In this document: piece by piece, positions 44,407-53,565 of the stretch
Layout: each line of letters opens with the position of its first letter
How positions within the stretch are numbered: the first letter of the stretch is position 1
NCBI GenBank assembly: GCA_910579615.1
Contig: CAJTUA010000021.1
Location: 10,335-74,334 of the forward strand
Origin: an uncultured Lachnospiraceae bacterium
Lineage (GTDB): Bacteria > Bacillota > Clostridia > Lachnospirales > Lachnospiraceae
Direction of reading: 5' to 3'
Length of the DNA stretch: 64,000 nucleotides
Notes under the pieces: model-generated
Told to the model about the DNA's origin: nothing
What the model saw: the letters and a program-made list of their open reading frames with translations, nothing else
Databases searched by the model: none
Made by a program: the position numbers and the translations under genes

Positions 44407-45729
44407 ATGAATATAAGAATGGTGATTACTAGGAAGAAAAAAAAGAGTTTGTTTTTATGGATATCTGCATATGCGGTATCAACGGTCTTTATCTATTTGG
44501 CAGCCATATCTCCATTGTTTAGTTATTCATATTTGACTGCAAATATCAATTATATAAAGCTTTTTGGGTGCTTTGCTCTATATATTTTAACAATTTACTT
44601 TTTGCCAATGAGGACGGATAAGGCATCATCATACTTGTTTTATTTGATATATCTTATAACGTACATTCCTACATTGATGTATACGTGGATGAATAATATG
44701 GAAATGCGGTATATTTTATATTTCACGGTCTGTATTATCCTTATAGAAGTTATGCTCTCCGGCAATAACAAAGATATTTCATTTAGAATTTCGTGTGGAA
44801 AAAATATATTATTGTTACTTTTTGTAGTCTATATTGTTTCATCATTAATACTTGTTATTCGAAATGGTGGAATTAATAAGAGTACATTTATGATTTATCA
44901 GGTGTCTTCAACAAGGACAACAAATAATATAAGCGGGTTATGGGGTTATTTGTTAAATTGGTGCGCTAAATCTTTTAGCCCAATGTTTTTTGCATATTTT
45001 GCTTATAAAAAGAAATGGGTATGGGTAGCAGTTGTTTGTATTATTCAGGCGATATTTTATCTGTCGTTTGGATTCAAGGCATTTTTATTTTCAATTATTC
45101 TTCTTATTCTTATTTTTTGTGTTTTAAGAAAGGGTACTGACTATTTTAAGCTGATGCCGGAATTGTTTGTGTTTATTCATATTGTTTCATATGTATTTTA
45201 TAAGTTTAATATAACCAAGTTACCGTTATTTACTTTTGCATATAGGACAATCTTTATTCCGGCACAGTGTCAATTTCAGTATTTTGAATATTTTACGGAA
45301 CATAGATTTTTGTATTTTTCAGAAGGTATCATTGGTAAACTTTTAGGAACTAAATATCCTTATTCTTTGCCTATTGGGGTAATAGTTAATCAATTTGTAT
45401 ATGGATCTGATTTTTACAGTAACGGTAATACAGGTATGTTTTCCTATGGCTTTGCGGATTGTGGGTTTATTGGAATGGTTCTGGCTTCCTTGGTGTTGAT
45501 ATTTATTTTCTTAGTGATAGACGGGTCGATTAAAAATATGCCTATTCAGGTTGTCGTTGCCGCAATGTCATATCAAATGTTTATATTAAATGATACAAAC
45601 ATATTAATATCACTAAACACAGGTGGCATTTTATGGACGATTATTATGCTTATTATTATTGATCCAATTTTAATGGAAAAGGGAAATAAATCTGAAAACA
45701 GACGAATCAGGCCATTGATTCGACAATAA
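44407..45729 (+). CDS. O-antigen/capsule polymerase (Wzy-like) membrane protein
   Basis: A 440-residue, strongly hydrophobic protein with about 11-12 membrane segments (LFLWISAYAVSTVFIYLAAI, GCFALYILTIYFL and so on) and one larger outer loop about residues 280-360. It has no clear sequence motif, as is usual for Wzy; the assignment rests on topology and on its place between GT genes and the flippase. ATG 44407 or ATG 44419 could start it. It would join repeat units on the outer face of the membrane. Confidence 0.82.
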   Translation: MNIRMVITRKKKKSLFLWISAYAVSTVFIYLAAISPLFSYSYLTANINYIKLFGCFALYILTIYFLPMRTDKASSYLFYLIYLITYIPTLMYTWMNNMEMRYILYFTVCIILIEVMLSGNNKDISFRISCGKNILLLLFVVYIVSSLILVIRNGGINKSTFMIYQVSSTRTTNNISGLWGYLLNWCAKSFSPMFFAYFAYKKKWVWVAVVCIIQAIFYLSFGFKAFLFSIILLILIFCVLRKGTDYFKLMPELFVFIHIVSYVFYKFNITKLPLFTFAYRTIFIPAQCQFQYFEYFTEHRFLYFSEGIIGKLLGTKYPYSLPIGVIVNQFVYGSDFYSNGNTGMFSYGFADCGFIGMVLASLVLIFIFLVIDGSIKNMPIQVVVAAMSYQMFILNDTNILISLNTGGILWTIIMLIIIDPILMEKGNKSENRRIRPLIRQ

Positions 45730-45757
45730 TGTATTAAATAAGAAGGAGAACAATAAA

Positions 45758-46969
45758 ATGGTTAACGTAATTGGACTTGGCTATATCGGACTACCCACTG
45801 CCCTAATGATGGCCTCCCATGGTGTTGAGGTTGTAGGTACTGACTGTAATAAGGAATTGGTTGCTACTTTGAATGCTGGACAGACGACATTTAGGGAGGA
45901 TGGCTTAGACGAGCTATTTCAAGGTGCTGTGAAAGCTGGCATAAAATTTACTACCGAATATCAGATGACGGACACATATATTATTTCTGTGCCGACTCCT
46001 TATGATAAGTTTAGTAAGAAGGTTGATGCTTGCTATGTTGTTGGTGCGGTGCAGGATGTTATGAAGGTGGCTTCCCAGAGGGCAACTCTTGTAATCGAGT
46101 CTACGGTATCTCCTGGAACTATTGAAAAGTTTGTGCGGCCTGTGATTACTGGGGCTAATAGAACAGATATCCAGCTTGTTCATGCTCCTGAGCGAATCAT
46201 CCCTGGTAATATGGTTTATGAATTGCTCCATAACAACCGTACTATTGGTGCGGATGATAAAGTCATAGGTAAAGCCGTTGCAAAGCTTTATGCTTCATTC
46301 TGCCAGGGTGAAATTGTTGTAACGGATGTCAAAACGGCGGAAATGACTAAGGTTGTTGAGAATACTTTCCGCGCTGTAAATATTGCGTTTGCAAATGAGT
46401 TGGCAAAGATTTGCCGCCATGACAATATGGATGTATATGAGATCATTAAGATTTGTAACATGCATCCCCGGGTTAATATCCTCCAGCCCGGTCCTGGTGT
46501 TGGTGGTCACTGTATCTCTGTAGACCCGTGGTTTCTGGTTGGTGATTATCCATCGCTGGCCAGGGTTATTGATGAGTCGATGAAGACGAATGATGGTATG
46601 CCTGATTTTGTTCTTAACCGTATCTACGAGATTATGAAAGAGAAGAGTATGAAAAACATTTCTCGTGTTGGTCTTTATGGATTGGCTTATAAAGAGAATG
46701 TGGATGATATGCGTGAGTCTCCTACTCTTCAGTTGCTTGAATCGCAGGAACGTCATCTTGCTACAGGACTGAAAGTTTATGATCCCTTCATCAAAAAGGA
46801 TGTTGTGAAGAACCAGTATCATAGCCTTGAAAAATTCCTTGATGCCGTTGATATGGTTGTAATTATGGTTGGGCATAATGAAATTAAGGAGAATGTGGAA
46901 AAACTGAAAGATAAGGTGATTCTTGATTGCCATAACATTATCAGGAAGCCCAATGTATATCATATTTAA
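45758..46969 (+). CDS. wecC: UDP-N-acetyl-D-mannosamine dehydrogenase
   Basis: A 403-residue UDP-sugar dehydrogenase: NAD-binding IGLGYIGLPTALMMASHG, SVPTPYDKF, IESTVSPGT, HAPERIIPGNM, ENTFRAVNIAFANEL and the catalytic Cys in GPGVGGHCISVDPWFL. It oxidises UDP-ManNAc twice to UDP-ManNAcA. The following epimerase gene supplies its substrate. The family group (WecC rather than Ugd) is judged from HAPERxxPG and the GGHCISVDP context. Confidence 0.92.
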   Translation: MVNVIGLGYIGLPTALMMASHGVEVVGTDCNKELVATLNAGQTTFREDGLDELFQGAVKAGIKFTTEYQMTDTYIISVPTPYDKFSKKVDACYVVGAVQDVMKVASQRATLVIESTVSPGTIEKFVRPVITGANRTDIQLVHAPERIIPGNMVYELLHNNRTIGADDKVIGKAVAKLYASFCQGEIVVTDVKTAEMTKVVENTFRAVNIAFANELAKICRHDNMDVYEIIKICNMHPRVNILQPGPGVGGHCISVDPWFLVGDYPSLARVIDESMKTNDGMPDFVLNRIYEIMKEKSMKNISRVGLYGLAYKENVDDMRESPTLQLLESQERHLATGLKVYDPFIKKDVVKNQYHSLEKFLDAVDMVVIMVGHNEIKENVEKLKDKVILDCHNIIRKPNVYHI

Positions 46970-47051
46970 ACTCTATTATCCTTTTGGCTAAAAGGATTAG
47001 ACTATTAGAATATTTTCTGCTGTGTGAAAAAAATCAAGGAGAATAATTTGC

Positions 47052-48197
47052 ATGAAAAAGGTGATGCTGGTTTTTGGAACAAGACCAGAGGCAATTAAAA
47101 TTTGTCCGCTTATAAATGAACTAAAAACAAGGAAAGGTATTCGAATCGTGGTTTGCGTCACAGCCCAGCATCGCCAGATGCTGGATCAGGTACTGGATAC
47201 TTTCGGGGTTGTTCCGGATTACGACCTTAATATCATGAAAGACCAGCAGACACTTTTTGATATTACTACCAATATTCTTAATGGGATAAAAGTCGTATTG
47301 GAAAAAGAGAAGCCGGATGTTGTCTTGGTGCATGGCGATACTTCCACCACTTTTGTAACAACACTTGCCTGTTTCTATCTCCAGATCCCGGTGGGGCATG
47401 TTGAAGCAGGCTTGAGAACATATGATATCCACAGCCCCTATCCGGAAGAATTTAACCGTCAGGCTGTAGGAATTGTGAGCCAGTATAACTTTGCACCTAC
47501 TCAGCTGGCAGCTGATCATTTGAAGGCAGAGGGGAAGAACCCTGATACCATTTATATTACTGGTAATACAGTCATTGACGCAATGTGGCACACAGTGAAG
47601 GAAGATTATACACATCCTGAACTTGACTGGGTTGGAGATGACAAAATGATCTTCATTACAGCACATCGCCGCGAAAATTTTGGTAAACCAATGCACCATA
47701 TGTTCCGTGCAATTCGTCGTGTCCTCGATGAGCATCCTGAGTGTAAGGCCGTATATCCAATCCATATGAATCCGGTGGTACGCCAAGCTGCTGAGGAAGA
47801 ACTGGGAGGATGTGACCGAATTCATATCATAGAGCCTATTGAAGTTTTTGATTGCCATAACTTTGAGGCACGTTCCTTCCTCTGCCTGACTGACTCTGGC
47901 GGTATCCAAGAAGAGTGCCCGAGTTATGGCGTGCCGGTTCTTGTAATGCGTGACACAACTGAACGGCCAGAAGGTGTGGATGCAGGAACATTAAAACTGG
48001 TTGGAACACATGAAGAAACTATTTATTCCACTTTCAAGTTACTTCTGGAAGATAAAGAAGAATACGACAAGATGGCTCATGCTTGCAATCCATATGGTGA
48101 TGGACACGCTTGCAAGCGGATTGCTGATATTTTGGAATTTGGAATATACGAACCATGGATAGTAGGTAAGGAAAAAGGAGAAAAAAGGAAATTATAA
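47052..48197 (+). CDS. wecB: UDP-N-acetylglucosamine 2-epimerase (non-hydrolysing)
   Basis: A 381-residue epimerase: LVFGTRPEAIKICPLINEL, VHGDTSTTFVTTLACF, GHVEAGLRTYDIHSPYPEEFNRQ, TAHRRENFGKP, YPIHMNPVVRQ and LTDSGGIQEECPSYGVPVLVMRDTTERPEG. It makes UDP-ManNAc from UDP-GlcNAc, which wecC just upstream oxidises. Length is normal. Confidence 0.95.
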   Translation: MKKVMLVFGTRPEAIKICPLINELKTRKGIRIVVCVTAQHRQMLDQVLDTFGVVPDYDLNIMKDQQTLFDITTNILNGIKVVLEKEKPDVVLVHGDTSTTFVTTLACFYLQIPVGHVEAGLRTYDIHSPYPEEFNRQAVGIVSQYNFAPTQLAADHLKAEGKNPDTIYITGNTVIDAMWHTVKEDYTHPELDWVGDDKMIFITAHRRENFGKPMHHMFRAIRRVLDEHPECKAVYPIHMNPVVRQAAEEELGGCDRIHIIEPIEVFDCHNFEARSFLCLTDSGGIQEECPSYGVPVLVMRDTTERPEGVDAGTLKLVGTHEETIYSTFKLLLEDKEEYDKMAHACNPYGDGHACKRIADILEFGIYEPWIVGKEKGEKRKL

Positions 48198-48391
48198 TTT
48201 TGTTGGTGGGTTAAGATTTCTTCATTTGGTGGTTTGTATTCTCTTGTTTCTTTAAAAGTGCAGAGTTTTAGATATAGTGGGGTATTTTGTTAAAACGTTA
48301 TATTGTGATTGTGGCGTTTACCTCATGCCTCATTTCAAATATTTTCAAGCATAACTATGAAAAGAGCAATTCCGGAGAGGATTAATATTAG

Positions 48392-49846
48392 ATGAGTAGC
48401 ATTAAGAAGAATCTTGGTCTTCAAATGATATATCAGGTTCTTTCGGCTTGTATGCCTTTAATTACAGCTTCATATCTTGCGAGAAATTTAGGTGCAGATC
48501 AACTGGGTGTTTTTTCTTTTACATCTTCTGTAGTAGCATACTTTACTTTGTTTGCCATGTTGGGAACAGTGAACTATGGAACAAGGAGTATCGCTTCGGT
48601 TAAGGGGAACAGAGAAAAAATAAATGAAGTTTTTACAAGTATATTTACCCTCCAGATTATAGTGACAGTTATTGCCATGACTATGTATGTGATTTACCTG
48701 ATATTCTTCTGTACGGATAATAAACTAATTGCATATTTGCAAGGTATAGCTTTGATAAGTTGTTTAGTGGATATAAACTGGATTTTTTGGGGTGTTGAAG
48801 ACTTTCAGATTACGGTGACCAGAAATATCATTATTAAGATAACAACGGTAGCATTAATACTACTGTTGGTAAAAAAAGAATCTGATTTGTGGATTTATAC
48901 TTTTATAATGCTAGGGGGAACCTTTCTAAGTAACTTGATTTTATTCTTTTATTTGCCGAGATATGCGTCTTTTACTAAGATTTCCATAGAGAAGATGAAG
49001 GAGCATGTAGTTCCGAATCTAGTTTTGTTTGTTCCTCTGCTTGCTATGTCCGTTTACCACACGATGGACAAAACAATGCTTGGAAAGTTAAGCACATATA
49101 CACAAAGTGGCTATTACTATAATTCTGACAAGGTTGTTCAGACTCCTCTTTTGCTGATTAATGGTATAGGAACTGTGATGCTCCCTAGAATGTCATCTTT
49201 ATTGTCGGAGAAAAAGCAGAAAGAAGCCAATGATTTATTTATAACTACACTCGAAGGGGTTTCGGCAGTTAGTATAGCTCTTTTATGTGGTATTGCTGCT
49301 ATTGCAAATGAGTTTGTTCCTTTTTTCTTTGGCTCTGGTTATGAGGCTTGTATTACTATTATCATTGTCTTTACTCCCATATTACTTATTAAAGGTTTTT
49401 CTGTCATCGTGAGGACGCAATATTTAATTCCAATGGGGATGGAGAGGGAATTTACAAAGTCTGTGGTTGGAGGGGCTGTTATTAATCTGACATTCAATTT
49501 TATTTTGATTCCTTTTTATGGTGCGATGGGAGCAGCAATAGCAACAGTAATCGCAGAGTTAGTAGCTTGTATTTTGCAATTCTTCTCCCTGCGAGGTCAA
49601 AAATTAGGAATAAAAAAGATGCTTGTAAAAACTTTGCTGTATGCGTGTATGGGATTTGTAATGATTATACTAGTCAGGGGTGTTGCTCTGTTGAATGTAA
49701 ACAATTTTTTGAAACTTGTTATTGAAATAAATGTAGGAGCAATTTTCTATGGCGTGGTGTGTGTAATTTATTGGATCAAAACAAAGAATAGGTTTTATGA
49801 AATTTTATGCAAACCAATTGCGGTAAGAATTTTGAAAAATAGATGA
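48392..49846 (+). CDS. Polysaccharide flippase (Wzx-like)
   Basis: A 484-residue membrane protein with about 12-14 helices of the polysaccharide-transport MOP superfamily: KNLGLQMIYQVLSACMPLITASYLARNLGADQLGVFSFTSS at the N-terminus and TQSGYYYNSDKVVQTPLLLINGIGTVMLPRMSSLL in the middle. It moves the lipid-linked repeat unit to the outer face for Wzy. It lies 195 bp after wecB; that gap holds no gene I can support. Confidence 0.93.
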   Translation: MSSIKKNLGLQMIYQVLSACMPLITASYLARNLGADQLGVFSFTSSVVAYFTLFAMLGTVNYGTRSIASVKGNREKINEVFTSIFTLQIIVTVIAMTMYVIYLIFFCTDNKLIAYLQGIALISCLVDINWIFWGVEDFQITVTRNIIIKITTVALILLLVKKESDLWIYTFIMLGGTFLSNLILFFYLPRYASFTKISIEKMKEHVVPNLVLFVPLLAMSVYHTMDKTMLGKLSTYTQSGYYYNSDKVVQTPLLLINGIGTVMLPRMSSLLSEKKQKEANDLFITTLEGVSAVSIALLCGIAAIANEFVPFFFGSGYEACITIIIVFTPILLIKGFSVIVRTQYLIPMGMEREFTKSVVGGAVINLTFNFILIPFYGAMGAAIATVIAELVACILQFFSLRGQKLGIKKMLVKTLLYACMGFVMIILVRGVALLNVNNFLKLVIEINVGAIFYGVVCVIYWIKTKNRFYEILCKPIAVRILKNR

Positions 49847-49892
49847 CCAATACCATATGGTCAAACACAAACAAAATCTTTATCTTGTTTGT

Positions 49893-50122
49893 GGAATTGA
49901 TTTGCAGCAAGGCGCAAAGAATAATTCACTAGAATGGAATAATTGTGTTGATTTGGAATTTACGAAAAGTCACCTTGCGGAGGATCGCCTGTTAATGGAA
50001 AATACAGGGGCAATGATGAAATTGGTAAGTTAATGCACGATTTTTCATGCACGAATCCTGACGATATGTACTATGAAGCACTTGCTAGAAAGGCAAGATA
50101 TTACAAGCAGGACGAGAAAGGG
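49893..50122 (+). pseudogene. Rpn-type (PD-(D/E)XK) nuclease remnant, left part, cut by IS110
   Basis: Two frames joined by a single-base slip near 49988 give ...VDLEFTKSHLAEDR / PVNGKYRGNDEIGKLMHDF / SCTNPDDMYYEALARKARYY KQDEKG. The GKLMHDFxCTxPDDMYY segment is highly typical of the C-terminal half of Rpn-family nucleases of Lachnospiraceae. The sequence stops matching at about 50122, where IS110-derived DNA begins; the missing end resumes at about 50969. Confidence 0.7.
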
Positions 50123-50540
50123 CTTGATGCTGATGCGTCCCACACGGGCAAAATCAGCGATGACAAAGGAATCAATGCCATCATTCTTTCCGATGTCGTT
50201 AAAGGATTTCTTATAGTTCCTGACTTCCTTTGGATTGGGACAGTAAACCCGGACAGAGAATGGGGCCAACCGTTCACTAGCAGATAAAAAGTTTGCCAGA
50301 TGGACTCCATAAAAGCTAGTGGATTCCATGTCGATTACGATGTATTTGAATGGATGGTTTGCCTTGAGGGCATCAACGACCATGCTTTCCCGGAAGCTCT
50401 GCACCTTCCTGAGAATTGGGAGCCTGTTTCATTTTGATGAAGAACTCCTGATGGAAATCGAGTGCAGAAATGACATGGATACGGGATGCAATGTCAATCC
50501 CAACAAAAAGCGTTGAGAGGTAATCAATATGTTCTTTCAC
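50123..50540 (-). pseudogene. IS110-family transposase, frameshifted and 3'-truncated
   Basis: Read on the minus strand from GTG 50540: VKEHIDYLSTLFVGIDIASRI...FHQEFFIKMKQAPNSQE, then, after a one-base shift near 50400, FRESMVVDALKANHPFKY, VIDMESTSFYGVHLANFLSA, RVYCPNPKEVRNYKKSFND and DSFVIADFARVGRI. FVGIDIA and DMESTSFYGVHLA are the DEDD (RuvC-like) domain of IS110 transposases. Only about 130 residues remain; the C-terminal Transposase_20 domain with the catalytic Ser is gone because the DNA ends at the Rpn junction. The copy is inactive. Confidence 0.8.
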
Positions 50541-50970
50541 GGATCATCACCACCTTTCATAGCAGGAATCAAGAATGTAATTATGGCTTGTCCCAGATCA
50601 CTATGCCGCCCTAAACCTCGCGTTATCAGCATTATCCGGCAAGAAATACCCTGCTGGTGGCTAGATACCGGAATGCAGCATTTGTATAATAAGTCCAGGC
50701 ATAGCGTTAGGGCTGCAGGCTTTCTTGGCAATAGCATAAGCTTTGCTGGAGTTGCAGAGCAGTGACCATAGCTACAGTTCTTATGAACCTTGTTGAAACA
50801 TCTGGAGCCATGATTATAAAGTAACTTATTAACCGATAGACAGAGAATGGATGAACCAGCATGGCTGAAGAAGAATCTTCGGAAAGGATGTTTAGAATTA
50901 TCCTTCTGTCTAACAAAAAAAGAATAAGTCTGTAACCTGTTTTTCTTGCTTACAAACTTATTATACGAGG
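50541..50970 (-). ncRNA. Possible bridge-RNA-bearing non-coding end of the IS110 remnant
   Basis: About 430 bp without a credible ORF lies directly upstream of the IS110 transposase. Elements of the IS110 group (IS621 is the described case) express a structured bridge RNA from this place. I have not folded it, and the element is broken, so this is inference from position. Confidence 0.3.
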
Positions 50971-51169
50971 AGTTGCGGCTGTGTGTAAAATGATGGAAGA
51001 TATGAGGAATGAAACGGCACAAAATGCAGAGTTAAGAAGTGCAAGGGAAACTGTAAAAAGATTGATAAAAAAAGGAAAAATGACACTTGAAGAAATTGCA
51101 GAGTGTGTTCCTGTTTTATCCATTGATGAACTAAGAAAAATTGAAATAAAAGTTATGCAGTTAACGTAA
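50969..51169 (+). pseudogene. Rpn-type nuclease remnant, right (C-terminal) part
   Basis: The frame reads GVAAVCKMMEDMRNETAQN, then a helical tail (VKRLIKKGKMTLEEIAE) to the stop at 51169. MCKxMEDMRNE followed by a helical 'KLSLEEIAE' tail is the usual C-terminus of Rpn-family nucleases and continues the left part at 49893-50122. A GTG at 50981 could in principle start a 62-residue peptide, as GAGG lies 9-12 bases upstream, but I regard it as the cut end of the gene. Confidence 0.7.
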
Positions 51170-51197
51170 TCCAATCATATTAATTAAAATAAAGCAC

Positions 51198-51246
51198 CCA
51201 AACTTCCTGCACTGTTTGGCGGAAAGTTTGAGTATTTTATTTTTCC
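51198..51246 (+). terminator. Hairpin after the Rpn remnant
   Basis: CAAACTTCC pairs with GGAAAGTTTG (one bulge), then a T-rich tail. Probably the original terminator of the Rpn gene. Confidence 0.55.
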
Positions 51247-51286
51247 GTTTTGCACAACATCCCGCGGGGATAAAAGAAAATAAAAA

Positions 51287-51682
51287 TTATGCCTGAATTT
51301 TGGCAAGCAAAGCTTCCTGCAATATTTGGGAGAAATTTAAATCCATGGACATGGCGGCTTCGTTCAGCCATCCGGGGATACTTAAAGTTTTCTTTACTGC
51401 ACGGGAATTGGTGCGTTTTTTATAGGCAAGCATATCAAATTCAATTACAACAAGAAAAGCATCCGGCTCCGGAAGGATGGCGGTCGGGTCGGAAGGGGCA
51501 GGGAAAGGCTGTTGCTCCTTTTCGCGGCAGGTTAGTGCAAGACCAAGCGCATCAACAGCCATTTCGTAAGCTTGCGTCATGTCATCCCCCTGGGTAAGAC
51601 ATTCCGGAAGATCAGGGAAAGAAACCCAAAAGCCGTCTTCCTCTGCCTTGTGAAATAATGCAGGATAAAATAATTTGTTCAT
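51287..51682 (-). CDS. hicB: HicB-family antitoxin
   Basis: A 131-residue protein: the HicB fold at the N-terminus (YPALFHKAEEDGFWVSFPDLPECLTQGDDMTQAYEMAVDALGLAL) and a C-terminal ribbon-helix-helix-like segment (TLSIPGWLNEAAMSMDLNFSQILQEALLAKI) for DNA binding and dimerisation. It would neutralise HicA and repress the operon. The partner hicA lies 29 bp upstream on the same strand but is frameshifted, so this antitoxin now appears to stand alone. Confidence 0.92.
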   Translation of the reverse strand: MNKLFYPALFHKAEEDGFWVSFPDLPECLTQGDDMTQAYEMAVDALGLALTCREKEQQPFPAPSDPTAILPEPDAFLVVIEFDMLAYKKRTNSRAVKKTLSIPGWLNEAAMSMDLNFSQILQEALLAKIQA

Positions 51683-51711
51683 AATATAAAGCCTCCATTT
51701 TTTTGTGGGGA

Positions 51712-51899
51712 CTATTTCAGTCCCGCCTGTTTCAATATGGTCTGCTCAAGCCCTTTTTAAGGTTTGTGCTATGATAAGGAACTTCTGTTTGGTGATCAGT
51801 CGTGTTGTTGCGCATTTTTACATGAGAACCGTTTTGACCGACTACTTTGAACCCGTTTTTCTTGAGATGCTGTATCATCTCCCTTGGTGTCATTGGCAT
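51712..51899 (-). pseudogene. hicA: HicA toxin gene with C-terminal frameshift
   Basis: Read on the minus strand from ATG 51899 (GGAG nine bases upstream): MPMTPREMIQHLKKNGFKV, VGQNGSHVKMRNN, TEVPYHSTNLKKGL, then SRPY and a stop at 51732. Inserting one base in the GCTTGAGCAG stretch restores LEQTILKQAGLK with a stop at 51712, the usual HicA end. The catalytic His (GSHVK) is still there, but the last helix, needed for the fold, is lost. Too short for many gene callers. Confidence 0.8.
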
Positions 51900-51955
51900 T
51901 ATTAATAGCTCCGTTCCCTATCATAAATACATTATAGTACGTAACATTACGTATG

Positions 51956-52204
51956 TCAAGGGTGGAATGCGTAATAGTATGCCCTGATGTCAGGGGGGAA
52001 TCTGTGTGAGGCAGAGAATTCGGGATAATATCTGCGCCCCATCTGTGATGAAGATATTCCGTCGGATGGGGCGCAGGCGCGGTACATTGTCTGTGCAGCA
52101 TCTGCGATATACGGGTCTTTTTCGGCAACCATAAAAACCTCCTCCCAAGTCCTTGCTTTGAAAAATTTCGCCCAGAGGTCAAGATGCCTGTGTGTTGTCC
52201 GCAT
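51956..52204 (-). pseudogene. Second Rpn-type nuclease remnant
   Basis: The minus strand reads MRTTHRHLDLWAKFFKART, then WEEVFMVAEKDPYIADAAQT, then MYRACA, before losing family character. 'LDLWAKFFKARTWEEVFMVAEKDPYI' fits the segment before the C-terminal tail of Rpn/PD-(D/E)XK proteins. There is neither catalytic N-terminus nor tail. The moderate similarity is from memory. Confidence 0.5.
52032..52076. repeat. 12-bp perfect inverted repeat
   Basis: CTGCGCCCCATC (52032-52043) and GATGGGGCGCAG (52065-52076), 21-base loop, inside the second Rpn remnant where its reading frame loses sense. It may be a terminator or an insertion scar. The remaining DNA up to 52442 holds no gene I can support. 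Confidence 0.6.
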
Positions 52205-52442
52205 GGGATATCGTTGTGTTTTTACCCATAAATCTCCTTTCCTGAATTAACATGGTATTGGTTGGTTGAAAAATGTGGAATCATGACCGACGCGGCCGAC
52301 GATATGAAAGAAATGTGGCTGACCATTGCCACAGCTCTACCATACCACAATCTGACAAAAAGTGCAAGAAAAAATGTATGCGGGAAAATAGGCAGAAAAA
52401 GTAGAGAAAAAAATAAAAAATCATATAAAGGAGTCAAAAAAC

Positions 52443-53480
52443 ATGAGCACCTACAGTGGGGCAACCCTGATGATTACCGGCGGCACTGGCTCGTTCGGCA
52501 ACACCGTATTGAAACATTTCCTGACCACCGACATCGGCGAAATCCGCATTTTCTCCCGCGATGAGAAAAAGCAGGATGATATGCGCCATGACCTTCAGGT
52601 CCGCTTTCCGGAGCATGCAGGCAAGGTGAAATTTTACATTGGCAATGTCCGCAATCCGCAGTCCATCAAGGACGCGATGTGGGGGGTGGATTATGTATTC
52701 CATGCCGCTGCGCTGAAACAGGTTCCGTCCTGTGAATTCTTCCCGCTTGAGGCTGTTCGCACGAACGTCGAGGGCACGGACAATATGCTCCACGCGGCAA
52801 TTGAGACGGGGGTGAAACGCGTGGTCTGCCTGTCCACGGACAAAGCGGCGTACCCAATCAATGCGATGGGGATTTCCAAGGCAATGATGGAGCATGTCAT
52901 CTACGCAAATGCCCGTGTGGCGGCTGAGCGGGGCGGCACGGTAATCTGCTGTACCCGTTACGGCAATGTGATGTGCAGCCGCGGTTCGGTGATTCCGCTG
53001 TTTATTGACCAGATTAAGGCGGGAAACCCTGTTACCGTTACAGACCCGGAGATGACCCGTTTTCTGATGAATCTGGATGAGGCGGTGGAGTTGGTGAAGT
53101 TTGCATTTGAGCATGCGAACCCGGGCGATTTGTTTATCCAGAAGGCAGATGCTTCCACGATTGGCGTTCTTGCGAAAGCGGTACAGCAGCTGTTTGGCGA
53201 TACCGGAACGAATGTGATTGGCACGCGGCACGGGGAGAAGCTGTATGAGACGCTGATGACAAGGGAGGAACGGCTGCGCGCAGAGGATATGGGGGATTAT
53301 TTCCGTGTGGCGGCGGACAGCCGCGATTTGAATTATGATAAGTTTGTGGTACAGGGCGAGGTACATACGGAGGCGGACGAGTCCTATACCAGCCATAATA
53401 CGAGGCGTTTGGATGTGGCGGGGACGGTGGAGAAGCTGCTTACGACGGATTATGTGCGGGAGGTGCTAAGGTGTAGTTGA
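52443..53480 (+). CDS. capE: UDP-GlcNAc 4,6-dehydratase/5-epimerase of the L-FucNAc pathway
   Basis: A 345-residue SDR enzyme: MITGGTGSFGNTVLKHFL, RIFSRDEKKQDDMRHDL, VFHAAALKQVPSCEFFPLEAVRTNVEG, LSTDKAAYPINAMGISKAMMEHV, CTRYGNVMCSRGSVIPLF. It belongs to the CapE/FnlA group, which makes the 6-deoxy-4-keto sugar that leads to UDP-N-acetyl-L-fucosamine. The next two genes are the other two steps. GGAG lies at a good distance from the ATG. The three genes are GC-richer than the capsule genes before 49.9 kb. Confidence 0.93.
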   Translation: MSTYSGATLMITGGTGSFGNTVLKHFLTTDIGEIRIFSRDEKKQDDMRHDLQVRFPEHAGKVKFYIGNVRNPQSIKDAMWGVDYVFHAAALKQVPSCEFFPLEAVRTNVEGTDNMLHAAIETGVKRVVCLSTDKAAYPINAMGISKAMMEHVIYANARVAAERGGTVICCTRYGNVMCSRGSVIPLFIDQIKAGNPVTVTDPEMTRFLMNLDEAVELVKFAFEHANPGDLFIQKADASTIGVLAKAVQQLFGDTGTNVIGTRHGEKLYETLMTREERLRAEDMGDYFRVAADSRDLNYDKFVVQGEVHTEADESYTSHNTRRLDVAGTVEKLLTTDYVREVLRCS

Positions 53481-53565
53481 AGCTCCATTCCGGATGATTT
53501 GTACTTGACGGAACGATTCCGGGAAATGGTAAATCAGGATTGAAAATATAAGGAGGGAAAATCCC

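Larger units (their letters stand above)
50123..50970 (-). mobile_element. Truncated IS110-family insertion sequence inside an Rpn gene
   Basis: The two flanks read as one Rpn protein once this block is removed (KQDEKG on the left, GVAAVCKMMEDMRNE on the right). The transposase start is at 50540, leaving about 430 bp of non-coding DNA (50541-50970) on its 5' side, as expected for the IS110 group, where this non-coding end carries the bridge RNA. The transposase 3' part and the right element end are missing. Confidence 0.7.
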
